From Chitinophagaceae bacterium (GTDB lineage: Bacteria > Bacteroidota > Bacteroidia > Chitinophagales > Chitinophagaceae): DNA of 64,000 nt. Shown here piece by piece: positions 36,103 to 43,980 of this stretch. Below the pieces are notes generated by a model. It was not told the DNA's origin. It worked only from the letters and a program-made list of their open reading frames with translations, and did no database searches. The DNA lies in NCBI GenBank assembly GCA_016720565.1, contig JADKKJ010000001.1, forward strand, positions 744,001 through 808,000, read 5' to 3'. The stretch's first letter is position 1. Each line of letters opens with the position of its first letter. Made by a program: the position numbers and the translations under genes.

Positions 36103-36447
36103 ATGAAGAAATTTCTTGTCCTCACCATGCTGGCAAGCACCGTATTTTTCCTGAGCAATTGCGGATCGGCTAAAAAAGCTGCCGCCCCCAGGAAATTGAC
36201 CTATAAAACGGATATAAGTGTATTGATAGATCAGAATTGTTCACCTTGTCATATCCCTTCTAAGGGAGGTAAGAAAAAAGCCTTTGATAATTATGCATCC
36301 GTGAAGATGGATATTGATGATATGATCAAAAGGATCGATTTGCAACCTACTGACCGTGGATTTATGCCTTTCAGAGGTAAAAAACTCAGCGATAGTACCA
36401 TCAATGCATTTAAACAATGGAGAACAGACGGAGTTCTGGAGAATTAA
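36103..36447 (+). CDS. Small single-haem c-type cytochrome-like lipoprotein
   Basis: A 114-residue lipoprotein (lipobox L-S-N-C, Cys20). It carries one CxxCH haem-attachment motif, NCSPCHIP (Cys46, Cys49, His50), followed at a normal distance by a candidate axial methionine in GFMPFRG (Met88) and a C-terminal helix LSDSTINAFKQWRTDG. This layout matches small cytochrome-c domains (as in PSCyt1-like modules), where the last helix packs against the haem. It could be a periplasmic electron carrier, but no oxidase or dehydrogenase gene is adjacent. The ORF has its own promoter and terminator. Confidence 0.8.
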   Translation: MKKFLVLTMLASTVFFLSNCGSAKKAAAPRKLTYKTDISVLIDQNCSPCHIPSKGGKKKAFDNYASVKMDIDDMIKRIDLQPTDRGFMPFRGKKLSDSTINAFKQWRTDGVLEN

Positions 36448-36453
36448 TTAAAA

Positions 36454-36480
36454 AGACCCGCCTTGGCGGGTCTTTTTTTA
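36454..36480 (+). terminator. Intrinsic terminator after the CxxCH lipoprotein gene
   Basis: AGACCCGCC-TT-GGCGGGTCT followed by seven T. It begins 6 nt after the stop codon. Because of the A-run before it, it may also serve the convergent gene ending at 36484. Confidence 0.9.
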
Positions 36481-36483
36481 TAG

Positions 36484-36945
36484 CTATTTTTTCAGGAGCA
36501 GGTCATAAATATCTTTTGTCCACTCCGCCCTGTAAACGGTCACAGAATAGTTCTTCGGATCTCCGGGAATTTCGATCATAAGTTTATCCTCAAACCTGGA
36601 TATATATTGATTGCCGTTCAATTTGATCCATTCATACTCTTTTTTCTCTAAAATAGCATGCAGGTAAATATTTCGGATGGAATCACTCATGGTCACTGTC
36701 TTTTCGCTGATGCAGGTCCTGCGTTTATCAAAACTGCAAACGATCTTTACCTGGCCCTGACCGGGATCTTTAAAAGAAAGGGTCGTGGTTGTGCCCAGTT
36801 CTGTGATGACCGGCCTAAGGCCGGCATTGGTATTTTTCCAGGTCTCCAGTTCTTTTTTCACCTCTGTTTTCGACTTGCCAATATAGGTTTGACCCAAGAC
36901 CAGCAGGGGAGAGAAACCGATCAGCATCAGGAAAATTTTTAACAT
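36484..36945 (-). CDS. Secreted hypothetical protein
   Basis: A 153-residue protein from the ATG at 36945, giving a signal peptide MLKIFLMLIGFSPLLVLGQ. The mature part is about 134 residues of mixed alpha/beta character: TYIGKSKTEVKKELETWKN, CSFDKRRTCISEKTVTMSDSIRN, RFEDKLMIEIPGDPKNYSVTVYRAEWTKDIYDLLLKK. I do not recognise a family. Periplasmic or surface location is likely from the leader. An upstream in-frame start would add eighteen residues before the leader, which is why it was rejected. Confidence 0.7.
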   Translation of the reverse strand: MLKIFLMLIGFSPLLVLGQTYIGKSKTEVKKELETWKNTNAGLRPVITELGTTTTLSFKDPGQGQVKIVCSFDKRRTCISEKTVTMSDSIRNIYLHAILEKKEYEWIKLNGNQYISRFEDKLMIEIPGDPKNYSVTVYRAEWTKDIYDLLLKK

Positions 36946-37015
36946 AGTATTTTTTGTAGATCTGGACGCAAATTTAGGCCTTCCCGTTGTACTCACCAAT
37001 CCAGCTGGAAAGGAT

Positions 37016-37041
37016 AAAAAAAGGACCGCCGAAGCGGTCCT
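37016..37041 (-). terminator. Intrinsic terminator after the Asp/Arg-rich protein gene
   Basis: Minus-strand reading: AGGACCGC-TTCG-GCGGTCCT (8-bp stem with a stable TTCG-type loop) followed by a T-run. It lies about 20 nt past the stop codon at 37062. Confidence 0.85.
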
Positions 37042-37061
37042 GATCAGGATCTATTAGATCA

Positions 37062-37478
37062 TTAAAATCTGTTTCCTTTTTGATCACGGCCATCACGGTC
37101 ATTACGACGATCATCATCTCCATCCCAACGGTCGCGTCCACGGTCCTTTGATTCCTGGATCCTAACGTTACCAAAACGGTCAACATTGATCACCATATCG
37201 CGTTTGCCAAGGTAGAAGGTAGTGGCATCAACCAGTTTTTCTCTCTGGAAATAGCCTCTGCGCATTTCGTAGACCTTAATCGTGTGGACCTTATTGCTGT
37301 TATAACCGTAGTAATTGTCAAGGTCGATCCGTACGTTATCTCCGAAATAGCTGCGGCCATCGATCACCACCTTGAACTGGCGGGAGTTGTTGTTCAGCAT
37401 CACGGAAGGCTTTCGGTCTGCGGCGAAAAGAGCTATGGTCATGAACAGGCCCGCAACTAGTGTAAACATCTTTTTCAT
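37062..37478 (-). CDS. Small exported protein with Asp/Arg-rich tail
   Basis: A 138-residue protein with a clear signal peptide (MKKMFTLVAGLFMTIALFAADR). A core of about 85 residues looks like a small beta-sandwich (PSVMLNNNSRQFKVVIDGRSYFGD, KVHTIKVYEMRRGYF, KRDMVINVDRFGNVRIQE). It is followed by a low-complexity tail (about 110-138) alternating Asp and Arg. The tail may bind polyanions or metal or be a disordered anchor. I recognise no defined family; similar small periplasmic proteins with charged tails occur in Chitinophagaceae. It is monocistronic. Confidence 0.7.
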   Translation of the reverse strand: MKKMFTLVAGLFMTIALFAADRKPSVMLNNNSRQFKVVIDGRSYFGDNVRIDLDNYYGYNSNKVHTIKVYEMRRGYFQREKLVDATTFYLGKRDMVINVDRFGNVRIQESKDRGRDRWDGDDDRRNDRDGRDQKGNRF

Positions 37479-37645
37479 AATTGTAAATTTTAATTGTTTG
37501 GAACTGCAATCACCGGGTGTTTTGCAGCGCCTTTTATTTTATTGCCCGGTTATACCCTATATTTCAAACCAGATGCCATCAATATCAAAGAATATGTTAA
37601 TAGAACCAGCCCCCTTATTTAGCCTCTTCCCCGGCTGAATTCCCT

Positions 37646-37653
37646 TACCTTTG
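37646..37653 (+). promoter_or_regulatory. -7 box of lepA
   Basis: TACCTTTG, an exact TAnnTTTG match, lies 26 nt before the ATG at 37680. A TTTAG is found 24 nt upstream, slightly beyond the usual spacer. Confidence 0.45.
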
Positions 37654-37679
37654 CAGCCTTGAAAACGAGGCAATACGAC

Positions 37680-39470
37680 ATGAAGCATATCCGCAATTTT
37701 TGCATAATTGCACATATTGACCATGGTAAATCCACCCTGGCTGACAGGCTTTTACAGCAGACGAATACCATTACCGAAAGGGATATGATGGACCAGGTGC
37801 TGGATGACATGGACCTGGAGAGGGAAAAAGGCATTACCATTAAAAGCCATGCTATCCAGATCAACCACAAGCACAAAGGCGAGAATTATGTGCTGAACCT
37901 TATCGATACGCCCGGTCACGTAGATTTCAGCTATGAAGTGAGCCGCGCACTTGCAGCCTGTGAAGGAGCCCTGCTTTTAGTAGATGCCACCCAGGGTATC
38001 CAGGCACAGACCATCAGCAATTTATACCTGGCTATTGAAAATGACCTTGAGATCATTCCGGTGATCAATAAGATCGATATGGACGGTGCCATGATAGAAG
38101 AGGTAAAGGACCAGATCATTGACCTGATAGGTTGCAAACCCGAAGATATCCTGCTGGCCAGTGGTCGTACAGGTTTGGGAGTGGATATAATTCTTGAGGC
38201 CATCATTGACAAGATACCTTCTCCTTCAGGAGATCCTGAGGCGCCTTTACAGGCATTGATCTTCGATTCAGTTTTCAATTCATTCAGGGGTATCATAGTT
38301 TATTACCGCATCATGAACGGCTCCCTGAAAAAAGGGGATAAGGTAAAATTTGTATCTACCGGGCAGGAATATGAGGCAGCTGAGGTGGGTATCCTCAAAC
38401 TGAAAATGACGGAAAAGAGTGAAGTTGGATGTGGAGACGTAGGGTATATCATCACCGGCATTAAAAATGCCAAAGAGGTGCATGTGGGCGATACGATCAC
38501 CGTGGCTTCTAATCCTGATCCCCGGCAGATCCAGGGATTTGAAGAAGTGAAACCCATGGTATTCGCCGGTATCTTCCCCGTGAATACAGAGGATTTTGAG
38601 GAGTTGCGCGATTGCATGGATAAACTGCAATTGAATGATGCTTCCCTTACCTATGAGTTGGAAACATCACAGGCGCTGGGTTTTGGATTTCGCTGCGGAT
38701 TCCTTGGTATGCTTCACATGGAGATCATACAGGAGAGGCTGGAGCGGGAGTTCAATCAAATGGTGATCACAACAGTGCCCAACGTGAGCTTTATCGCTTA
38801 TACTACGGCAGGTAATAAGATCATTGTAAACAACCCTACCGAATTTCCGGAGCCGGTTAAAACCGAAAGGATAGAAGAGCCCTTCATTAAGGCACAGATC
38901 ATTTCCAAGCCTGATTATATCGGCAATATCATGACCCTTTGCCTGGGCAAGAGGGGTATACTGGTGAACCAGAGTTATCTTACCCAGACCAGGGTAGAGC
39001 TGATATTTGAAATGCCACTTACCGAGATCGTATTTGATTTTTATGATAAACTGAAATCACAGACCCGTGGTTATGCTTCCTTCGATTATCATCCCATCGG
39101 ATACCGGGAAAGTGATATCGCAAAAATGGATATCCTGCTGAATGGCGAAAAAGTGGATGCGTTGTCTGCGCTTATTCACCGAAGCAGGGCCCATGATTTC
39201 GGAAAGAAATTATGTGAGAAATTAAAAGAGCTGCTTCCACGCCAGCAGTTCCAGATCGCTATACAGGCCGCTATTGGCGCCAAGATCATCGCCCGGGAAA
39301 CGATCTCCGCTCTTCGGAAGGATGTAACCGCAAAATGTTATGGTGGTGACATCTCCCGTAAACGAAAACTTCTGGAGAAACAAAAAGAAGGTAAGAAGAG
39401 AATGAGGCAAATAGGATCAGTTGAAATTCCACAGGAGGCTTTCCTGGCGGTATTAAAACTGGATGAATGA
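37680..39470 (+). CDS. lepA: Elongation factor 4 (LepA)
   Basis: A 596-residue translational GTPase from the ATG at 37680; an in-frame TTG 21 bases upstream would add seven residues not usual in the family. G1 is AHIDHGKST (11-19), G3 DTPGHVDF, G4 NKIDM. The LepA-specific C-terminal domain is present (ARETISALRKDVTAKCYGGDISRKRKLLEKQKEGKKRMR). LepA back-translocates stalled ribosomes or assists 30S assembly. It converges directly with the flippase gene: their stop codons abut at 39470/39471 (TGATCA). Confidence 0.97.
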   Translation: MKHIRNFCIIAHIDHGKSTLADRLLQQTNTITERDMMDQVLDDMDLEREKGITIKSHAIQINHKHKGENYVLNLIDTPGHVDFSYEVSRALAACEGALLLVDATQGIQAQTISNLYLAIENDLEIIPVINKIDMDGAMIEEVKDQIIDLIGCKPEDILLASGRTGLGVDIILEAIIDKIPSPSGDPEAPLQALIFDSVFNSFRGIIVYYRIMNGSLKKGDKVKFVSTGQEYEAAEVGILKLKMTEKSEVGCGDVGYIITGIKNAKEVHVGDTITVASNPDPRQIQGFEEVKPMVFAGIFPVNTEDFEELRDCMDKLQLNDASLTYELETSQALGFGFRCGFLGMLHMEIIQERLEREFNQMVITTVPNVSFIAYTTAGNKIIVNNPTEFPEPVKTERIEEPFIKAQIISKPDYIGNIMTLCLGKRGILVNQSYLTQTRVELIFEMPLTEIVFDFYDKLKSQTRGYASFDYHPIGYRESDIAKMDILLNGEKVDALSALIHRSRAHDFGKKLCEKLKELLPRQQFQIAIQAAIGAKIIARETISALRKDVTAKCYGGDISRKRKLLEKQKEGKKRMRQIGSVEIPQEAFLAVLKLDE

Positions 39471-40883
39471 TCAGCCGCGAAGGAAACGGATGATAGACAT
39501 AACCGTTTCATTTTTCCACAACCATTGACCAAGGGCATAGACCAATCCCGCAGCCACTAAAGAACTTATTAAACTGGCCAGTGCACCCCATTCAAATGTT
39601 CTCACCAACAGCACCACTGGAATGAAAAGGGAGGATACCAGCGTGGCCTGTATAAATGGCTTCCATTCCATTTTGATCTTCAGCATTACAAAAAACACTC
39701 CCATGATAAATGTTTCCGTACATAAAGAGGCTATGGCTGCTCCCTGTTCACTAAGTATTGGGATGAGCAGGAAATTAAGTGAAAGGTTGAGTAACAGGGC
39801 CAGGCTTACCATCCACCATATCCAGCGGGCCTTTGAGAACTTCGAGAGGTAATACATCAGGAAAAGATTGCTTAAGGTGATCAGCAGCGGCAGGGGTGAT
39901 AACCATTGTATTACTGCAATGGATGGGCTGAAAGCTTTTCCGGCAAAGACTTCTATCAGTTCAGGCGCCAGCAGGATGAACAATGCCATGGCAGGAACAG
40001 CGATCGTGAAAATAAAATTCAATGACCTGCCCAACAGGTGCAGCGCTTCCTGTTTTTTTTCCTCCGCTTCAAACCAGGAAAAACGTGGGAATAAAATTGT
40101 ATTGATCACTATCACCAGCGAAAGGGACAGTCGCACCAGCTTCATGGCTGTAGTATAATAACCCACCTGTTCATCATTGGCGAGCCAACCCAGCATCACT
40201 GTATCTGTAAAATCATAAATACTGATAAAAGTGGAAGCGATGAAAAAATAGAACAGTACCGGGAACTGTATGCTGAATTTTTCAGGAGGGCCTGACCTCC
40301 GAAGGGAAGGTGAGATGTAAAATATATTGATGAATAAAGTTGCCAGTTGCGTGAGTGCGATGATGGCATAATAGATCCTGTAATGTTCGGCCCCATGCAA
40401 TAAAAGGAAAATAGCAGCCAGTCCGGCCACCCTTAAAATGATATTCCTGACCGCCATAAAACGAAAGGCTTCCATGCCCTGCAGGTACCAATCGGCAGCC
40501 AAAACATTGGAAAGGATATAGGTAATTCCCAATGCTATTAAGAATGGTTCCTGGTGATAGCGCGGATGCATATATAGAAATCCTGCGAAGAAAAGGCAAC
40601 CGATCGCTGCCAGCAGGCTATGCCAGCGTAACAATGAAAAAAGAAGTTGCTGACGTAAGGCAGGTTCATTCTTTGCACGTGCGATCTGCCTGGTTCCATA
40701 TAAGGGGATTCCGAGGCAGGTTAGACTGATCACGAGGTTAGCCAGGAAATCAACATAATTCACTTTGCCGATCATGGCAGGCCCCAGGGTGGAGGTTATA
40801 TATGGAAAAGTAACCAGTGGAAAGACCAGGCTGGTTATAGCTGAAAAAAGCTGGTAACTGAAATTATGTTTGAGGTCTTTCAA
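39471..40883 (-). CDS. Polysaccharide flippase, Wzx-like (MOP superfamily)
   Basis: A 470-residue integral membrane protein with about 12-14 helices and the typical opening SYQLFSAITSLVFPLVTFPYITSTLGPAMIGKVNYVDF, which is the Wzx/RfbX signature, and GTRQIARAKN shortly after. It probably flips undecaprenyl-linked repeat units. It is followed upstream on the same strand (25 bp) by the hypothetical secreted-protein gene at 40908, and in the wider region by the heptose cluster, for which it may be the exporter. A distantly similar flippase lies at 6509. Confidence 0.87.
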   Translation of the reverse strand: MKDLKHNFSYQLFSAITSLVFPLVTFPYITSTLGPAMIGKVNYVDFLANLVISLTCLGIPLYGTRQIARAKNEPALRQQLLFSLLRWHSLLAAIGCLFFAGFLYMHPRYHQEPFLIALGITYILSNVLAADWYLQGMEAFRFMAVRNIILRVAGLAAIFLLLHGAEHYRIYYAIIALTQLATLFINIFYISPSLRRSGPPEKFSIQFPVLFYFFIASTFISIYDFTDTVMLGWLANDEQVGYYTTAMKLVRLSLSLVIVINTILFPRFSWFEAEEKKQEALHLLGRSLNFIFTIAVPAMALFILLAPELIEVFAGKAFSPSIAVIQWLSPLPLLITLSNLFLMYYLSKFSKARWIWWMVSLALLLNLSLNFLLIPILSEQGAAIASLCTETFIMGVFFVMLKIKMEWKPFIQATLVSSLFIPVVLLVRTFEWGALASLISSLVAAGLVYALGQWLWKNETVMSIIRFLRG

Positions 40884-40907
40884 CGGGAGTAAATATACTG
40901 CTACTGG

Positions 40908-41897
40908 TCAATTCTCCCTACCATCATTCACCTTGTCTTTTTCTTTTCCGCGATTCTTATCGCTTTTTTCCTGGAGTTTTTGTTCGTTCCTGTTTCCTTT
41001 AGGATCCAGCAATGGGTCGCCCACAGGAACTTCTCCATCTTTTAGTTTCAGGGTAAATACTTTGTCAACATGTATCCATTTACCGTTTTCCCATTTAAAA
41101 CCTTCCTGGTCACCATCAGGGATCAGCGTTTGGGGAAGGTCGGGCTGATCTGTTTCCGACACCAGGTGATCAACCAGTATTATACCCAGGTCGGGGATAT
41201 AATTTACCAATACGCGGGTATCTTTCTTGAACTCTATGCCAAAGCGATATTTTGTTGGGCCAGGCAGGCTATCCTGCTCATAACTGAAAAAAGGCCCGCC
41301 AAACAGAGGTTCATTTTTATCGTTGAAAGTCAATACTTCCATCCATTTCATGGAACTCTGTACGCCATTCGGATCGAATCCGAAAAGTGTATAATAATTT
41401 TTATTGCGGAATTGGGTCTTCACCATATTGTAATAAACAGCGCCGATCCAGTTCCCTCTTGTCCTTACAGAATCCTCCGGTTTCGTAGTGAACTCAGAAT
41501 AATCGCGCAGGGGTAAAAGTTTAAGGGAACCATCGGTTGTTTTCATTTGAATGGCACCACGCTGGCGATGGTAATAATCATCATACGTGATGTTCCAGGT
41601 AAATATGCGGAAGCTGCTATCAGGGGAATATAAATGGGAAATACCGATCACTGAATCGAAAGGATAATAAAATGAGTTCCTGATCTGAAGGGCCCTTACC
41701 AGGGTCTTGGTGAATATGCTGTCGGATACCATCCGATCCGCCTGCAAACTATCTGTATTAAGGTATATGGAATATTCCTTCAGGGTATCCTCTTTAGCTT
41801 TTAGAGCCCTTACATCGGCCGCACTGATCTTCACTCCCTGTGCCTGCAGGGTATGAACGTAACAGAAAGCAATAAGAAAGAAAAAGATGGATTTCAC
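40908..41897 (-). CDS. Conserved secreted hypothetical protein
   Basis: A 329-residue protein with a signal peptide (MKSIFFFLIAFCYVHTLQAQ). The N-terminal half is helical and acidic; the middle has a characteristic beta-rich block (FRIFTWNITYDDYYHRQRGAIQMK, WIGAVYYNMVKTQ, YTLFGFDPNGVQSSMKWMEVLTFNDKNEPLFGGP). The last 60 residues are rich in Lys, Asp, Asn and Glu. I recall similar proteins as a Bacteroidota-wide family without known function. It is 24 bp upstream of the flippase gene and probably cotranscribed. Confidence 0.75.
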   Translation of the reverse strand: MKSIFFFLIAFCYVHTLQAQGVKISAADVRALKAKEDTLKEYSIYLNTDSLQADRMVSDSIFTKTLVRALQIRNSFYYPFDSVIGISHLYSPDSSFRIFTWNITYDDYYHRQRGAIQMKTTDGSLKLLPLRDYSEFTTKPEDSVRTRGNWIGAVYYNMVKTQFRNKNYYTLFGFDPNGVQSSMKWMEVLTFNDKNEPLFGGPFFSYEQDSLPGPTKYRFGIEFKKDTRVLVNYIPDLGIILVDHLVSETDQPDLPQTLIPDGDQEGFKWENGKWIHVDKVFTLKLKDGEVPVGDPLLDPKGNRNEQKLQEKSDKNRGKEKDKVNDGREN

Positions 41898-42012
41898 TGG
41901 TTTGTTTTAACAGGACAAAAATACATAGATAAGAGATGTTCAGGCCGGGGCTGCGGGTTGCATACCTGGTCACGCTGGCTTAGGTCGGGTATTTAACGGA
42001 AAGGCCGCTGAA

Positions 42013-43275
42013 TTAGTATGATAAATTTCCTAAATGCCTGGCAACCTCTGGAAGGCCGGGGAACTGCCAGTCGATATCCGCATGGGGAAATGGCATTTCA
42101 GGGTTGGTGGTGGTCACAAATACGCTGAAAATACCCGCATTCCGGGCAAATCGCATGTCGCTGGGCTTATTACCGATCATAATGGTCTTTTCCGGATCTA
42201 TACCGGGATCTTCTTCAAAGGCCTGGAAAGCCATACCGGGGTTGGGTTTACGCCGTTCGTCTTTATCGTCCATGGAGGTGCAGAAATATATTTCATCGAT
42301 CCTTCCTCCAGCCTCTTTTATCTTTTTTCGCATTTGGAGATGGATAGATTCCAGGTCATTAAGACTCATCAGTCCTTTACCGATCCCCCGCTGGTTAGTG
42401 ATCACAATTATCTTTCCCAGTTTCCGGGATAATAAAGCAAGGGCTTCAGGCACTCCCTCATAAAAAATGAATTCTTCCCAGTTCAACACATATTCATTCT
42501 TTTTTTCGTGATTGATCACTCCATCACGATCGATCAGGATCGTCCATTGCTTATCCAGTTCACGCAGAGAGGGTAGTTTCCTTGCCAGGTCTTCCTGCGC
42601 CTTTTGAAAATCTTCAGGTATGCCAATATCTATAAAATAGCCGTCATCTCTGATCCCCTGGAAATGTCCCTGGTCATAATGCGCTTCCAGGTATTCTTTT
42701 TCAAAGGAAAATTTTTGCGGGTATCCTCTTTGTAAAAACCGGACAGGATCCAGCACATATAATCCACCATTGATATTTCCTTCCGTAAAAAATTGTTTTT
42801 CGCGAAAAATGCTGACGATGTCCTTTTGATCTGTTTCCACCACACCATACCGGTCGAAATCGCGCATTGGCTTTAAAAGAAGAGAACATTCCGCTCCGGA
42901 TCGTTCATGCCTGTCCCAGGCTTTTTTAAGGTTTGCTTTATATAAAGTATCTCCATTGGCTACTACCACGGTTATTCCCTGGCAAAATCTGGCTGCAAGT
43001 TGTATGGCCCCGCCCGTACCCAGTGGTTCATCTTCCAGGCAGTGAACATAATTGAGCGTGGGGAATTCCTGTTCGAGGTAATTTAAAATGATATCTGACC
43101 TATAACCCAGGGAAAAAATAAAACGGTTGATGCCCTGGCTGCGAAGCTGGTTGATCACATAAAAAAGGAAGGGCCTGCCTGCCACAGGGGCCATGCATTT
43201 AGGAAGATCCGGAACGGCGGACCTGAGCCTGGTTCCCAATCCACCCGCTAATATGATGGCTTCTTTTATAAACAT
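42013..43275 (-). CDS. Fused heptose-1-phosphate guanylyltransferase and heptose-bisphosphate phosphatase
   Basis: A 420-residue two-domain protein. Residues 1-232 form an HddC-like nucleotidyltransferase (EAIILAGGLGTRLRSAVPDLPKCMAPVAGRPFL, then LGTGGAIQLA, VVANGDTLY and FIDIGIPEDFQKAQ). Residues about 240-415 form a GmhB-like HAD phosphatase (ILIDRDGVINHEKKNEYVLNW, IVITNQRGIGKG, RRKPNPGM and MIGNKPSDMRFARNAG). In GDP-heptose synthesis GmhB removes the 7-phosphate and HddC adds GMP. The GmhB half has only one Cys (FCTSM) and lacks the Cys/His zinc loop of E. coli GmhB. The gene directly follows gmhA: its ATG abuts the gmhA stop (TGA-ATG). It would complete the GDP-D-glycero-alpha-D-manno-heptose route with gmhA and hddA. 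Confidence 0.9.
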   Translation of the reverse strand: MFIKEAIILAGGLGTRLRSAVPDLPKCMAPVAGRPFLFYVINQLRSQGINRFIFSLGYRSDIILNYLEQEFPTLNYVHCLEDEPLGTGGAIQLAARFCQGITVVVANGDTLYKANLKKAWDRHERSGAECSLLLKPMRDFDRYGVVETDQKDIVSIFREKQFFTEGNINGGLYVLDPVRFLQRGYPQKFSFEKEYLEAHYDQGHFQGIRDDGYFIDIGIPEDFQKAQEDLARKLPSLRELDKQWTILIDRDGVINHEKKNEYVLNWEEFIFYEGVPEALALLSRKLGKIIVITNQRGIGKGLMSLNDLESIHLQMRKKIKEAGGRIDEIYFCTSMDDKDERRKPNPGMAFQAFEEDPGIDPEKTIMIGNKPSDMRFARNAGIFSVFVTTTNPEMPFPHADIDWQFPGLPEVARHLGNLSY

Positions 43276-43866
43276 TCAGGAACCAGGTTTTTCCGAAGGA
43301 AAAATAGCTTCTTCCACCAGCTGGCAAACGATATGTCCAATGGTGATATGGCTTTCCTGTATTCGCGGAGTATCACTGGAAGGAACATTTACGAGGAGAT
43401 CGGAGATGGATCTCATTTTTCCTCCCGACTCACCGGTGAATCCAATGGTGATCATGTTTTTTTCTTTCGCCACTTCAAATGCCTTCAGGATATTAGGAGA
43501 ATTTCCCGAAGTGGATAACCCGATCAGTACATCGCCTTCTCTGCCTATACCATCAATCAGCCTGGCAAAGACCATGTCATACCCATAATCATTTCCTACC
43601 GCGGTGAGGTAAGAGCTATTACAATGCAGGGCTTCCGCAGGAAGTGCTTTCCTGTCAGTATAAAACCTCCCTGAAAATTCGGCCGCCAGGTGCTGCGCAT
43701 CAGCTGCGCTACCTCCATTTCCGCAGAAATATACCCTGTTGCCTTTTTGAAAGGCTGTCGTAACTGTCTTTACGATCTTATCAATGGTCTCCAATAAAAC
43801 TGGATCATTGATGATCTTTGCTTTCGTATCAATGGAGGCGGCTATTATCTGTTGAATCCTATTCAT
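43276..43866 (-). CDS. gmhA: Sedoheptulose-7-phosphate isomerase
   Basis: A 196-residue SIS-domain enzyme from the ATG at 43866 (a longer in-frame start exists but is not typical). It has VYFCGNGGSAADAQHLAAEFSGRF with the phosphate-binding GNGGSAAD, GNDYGYD, GLSTSGNSPNILKAF and the C-terminal catalytic ESHITIGHIVCQLVE. GmhA converts sedoheptulose 7-phosphate to D-glycero-D-manno-heptose 7-phosphate, the first step of heptose synthesis for LPS, capsule or S-layer. It sits between hddA and the fused enzyme, with the heptad-repeat element in the 115 bp to hddA. Confidence 0.95.
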   Translation of the reverse strand: MNRIQQIIAASIDTKAKIINDPVLLETIDKIVKTVTTAFQKGNRVYFCGNGGSAADAQHLAAEFSGRFYTDRKALPAEALHCNSSYLTAVGNDYGYDMVFARLIDGIGREGDVLIGLSTSGNSPNILKAFEVAKEKNMITIGFTGESGGKMRSISDLLVNVPSSDTPRIQESHITIGHIVCQLVEEAIFPSEKPGS

Positions 43867-43932
43867 AAAATAAACTTTAGCACTCACTTATTATCTCAAA
43901 CCTGTAATTTGAACTCTAAACCTGCTTACCTG

Positions 43933-43976
43933 CAGGCAGGCTCCTAACTCCTAACTCCTAACTGGTAACTCCTAAC
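43933..43976. repeat. Heptad array with CAGGCAGGC border (copy 1)
   Basis: CAGGCAGGC (43933-43941) is followed by TCCTAAC x3, TGGTAAC, TCCTAAC (43942-43976). It is 4 nt after the hddA stop codon, so on the transcript it reads GTTAGGA repeats ending in GCCTGCCTG. A second copy with the same border is at 57317. Confidence 0.85.
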
Positions 43977-43980
43977 TATT

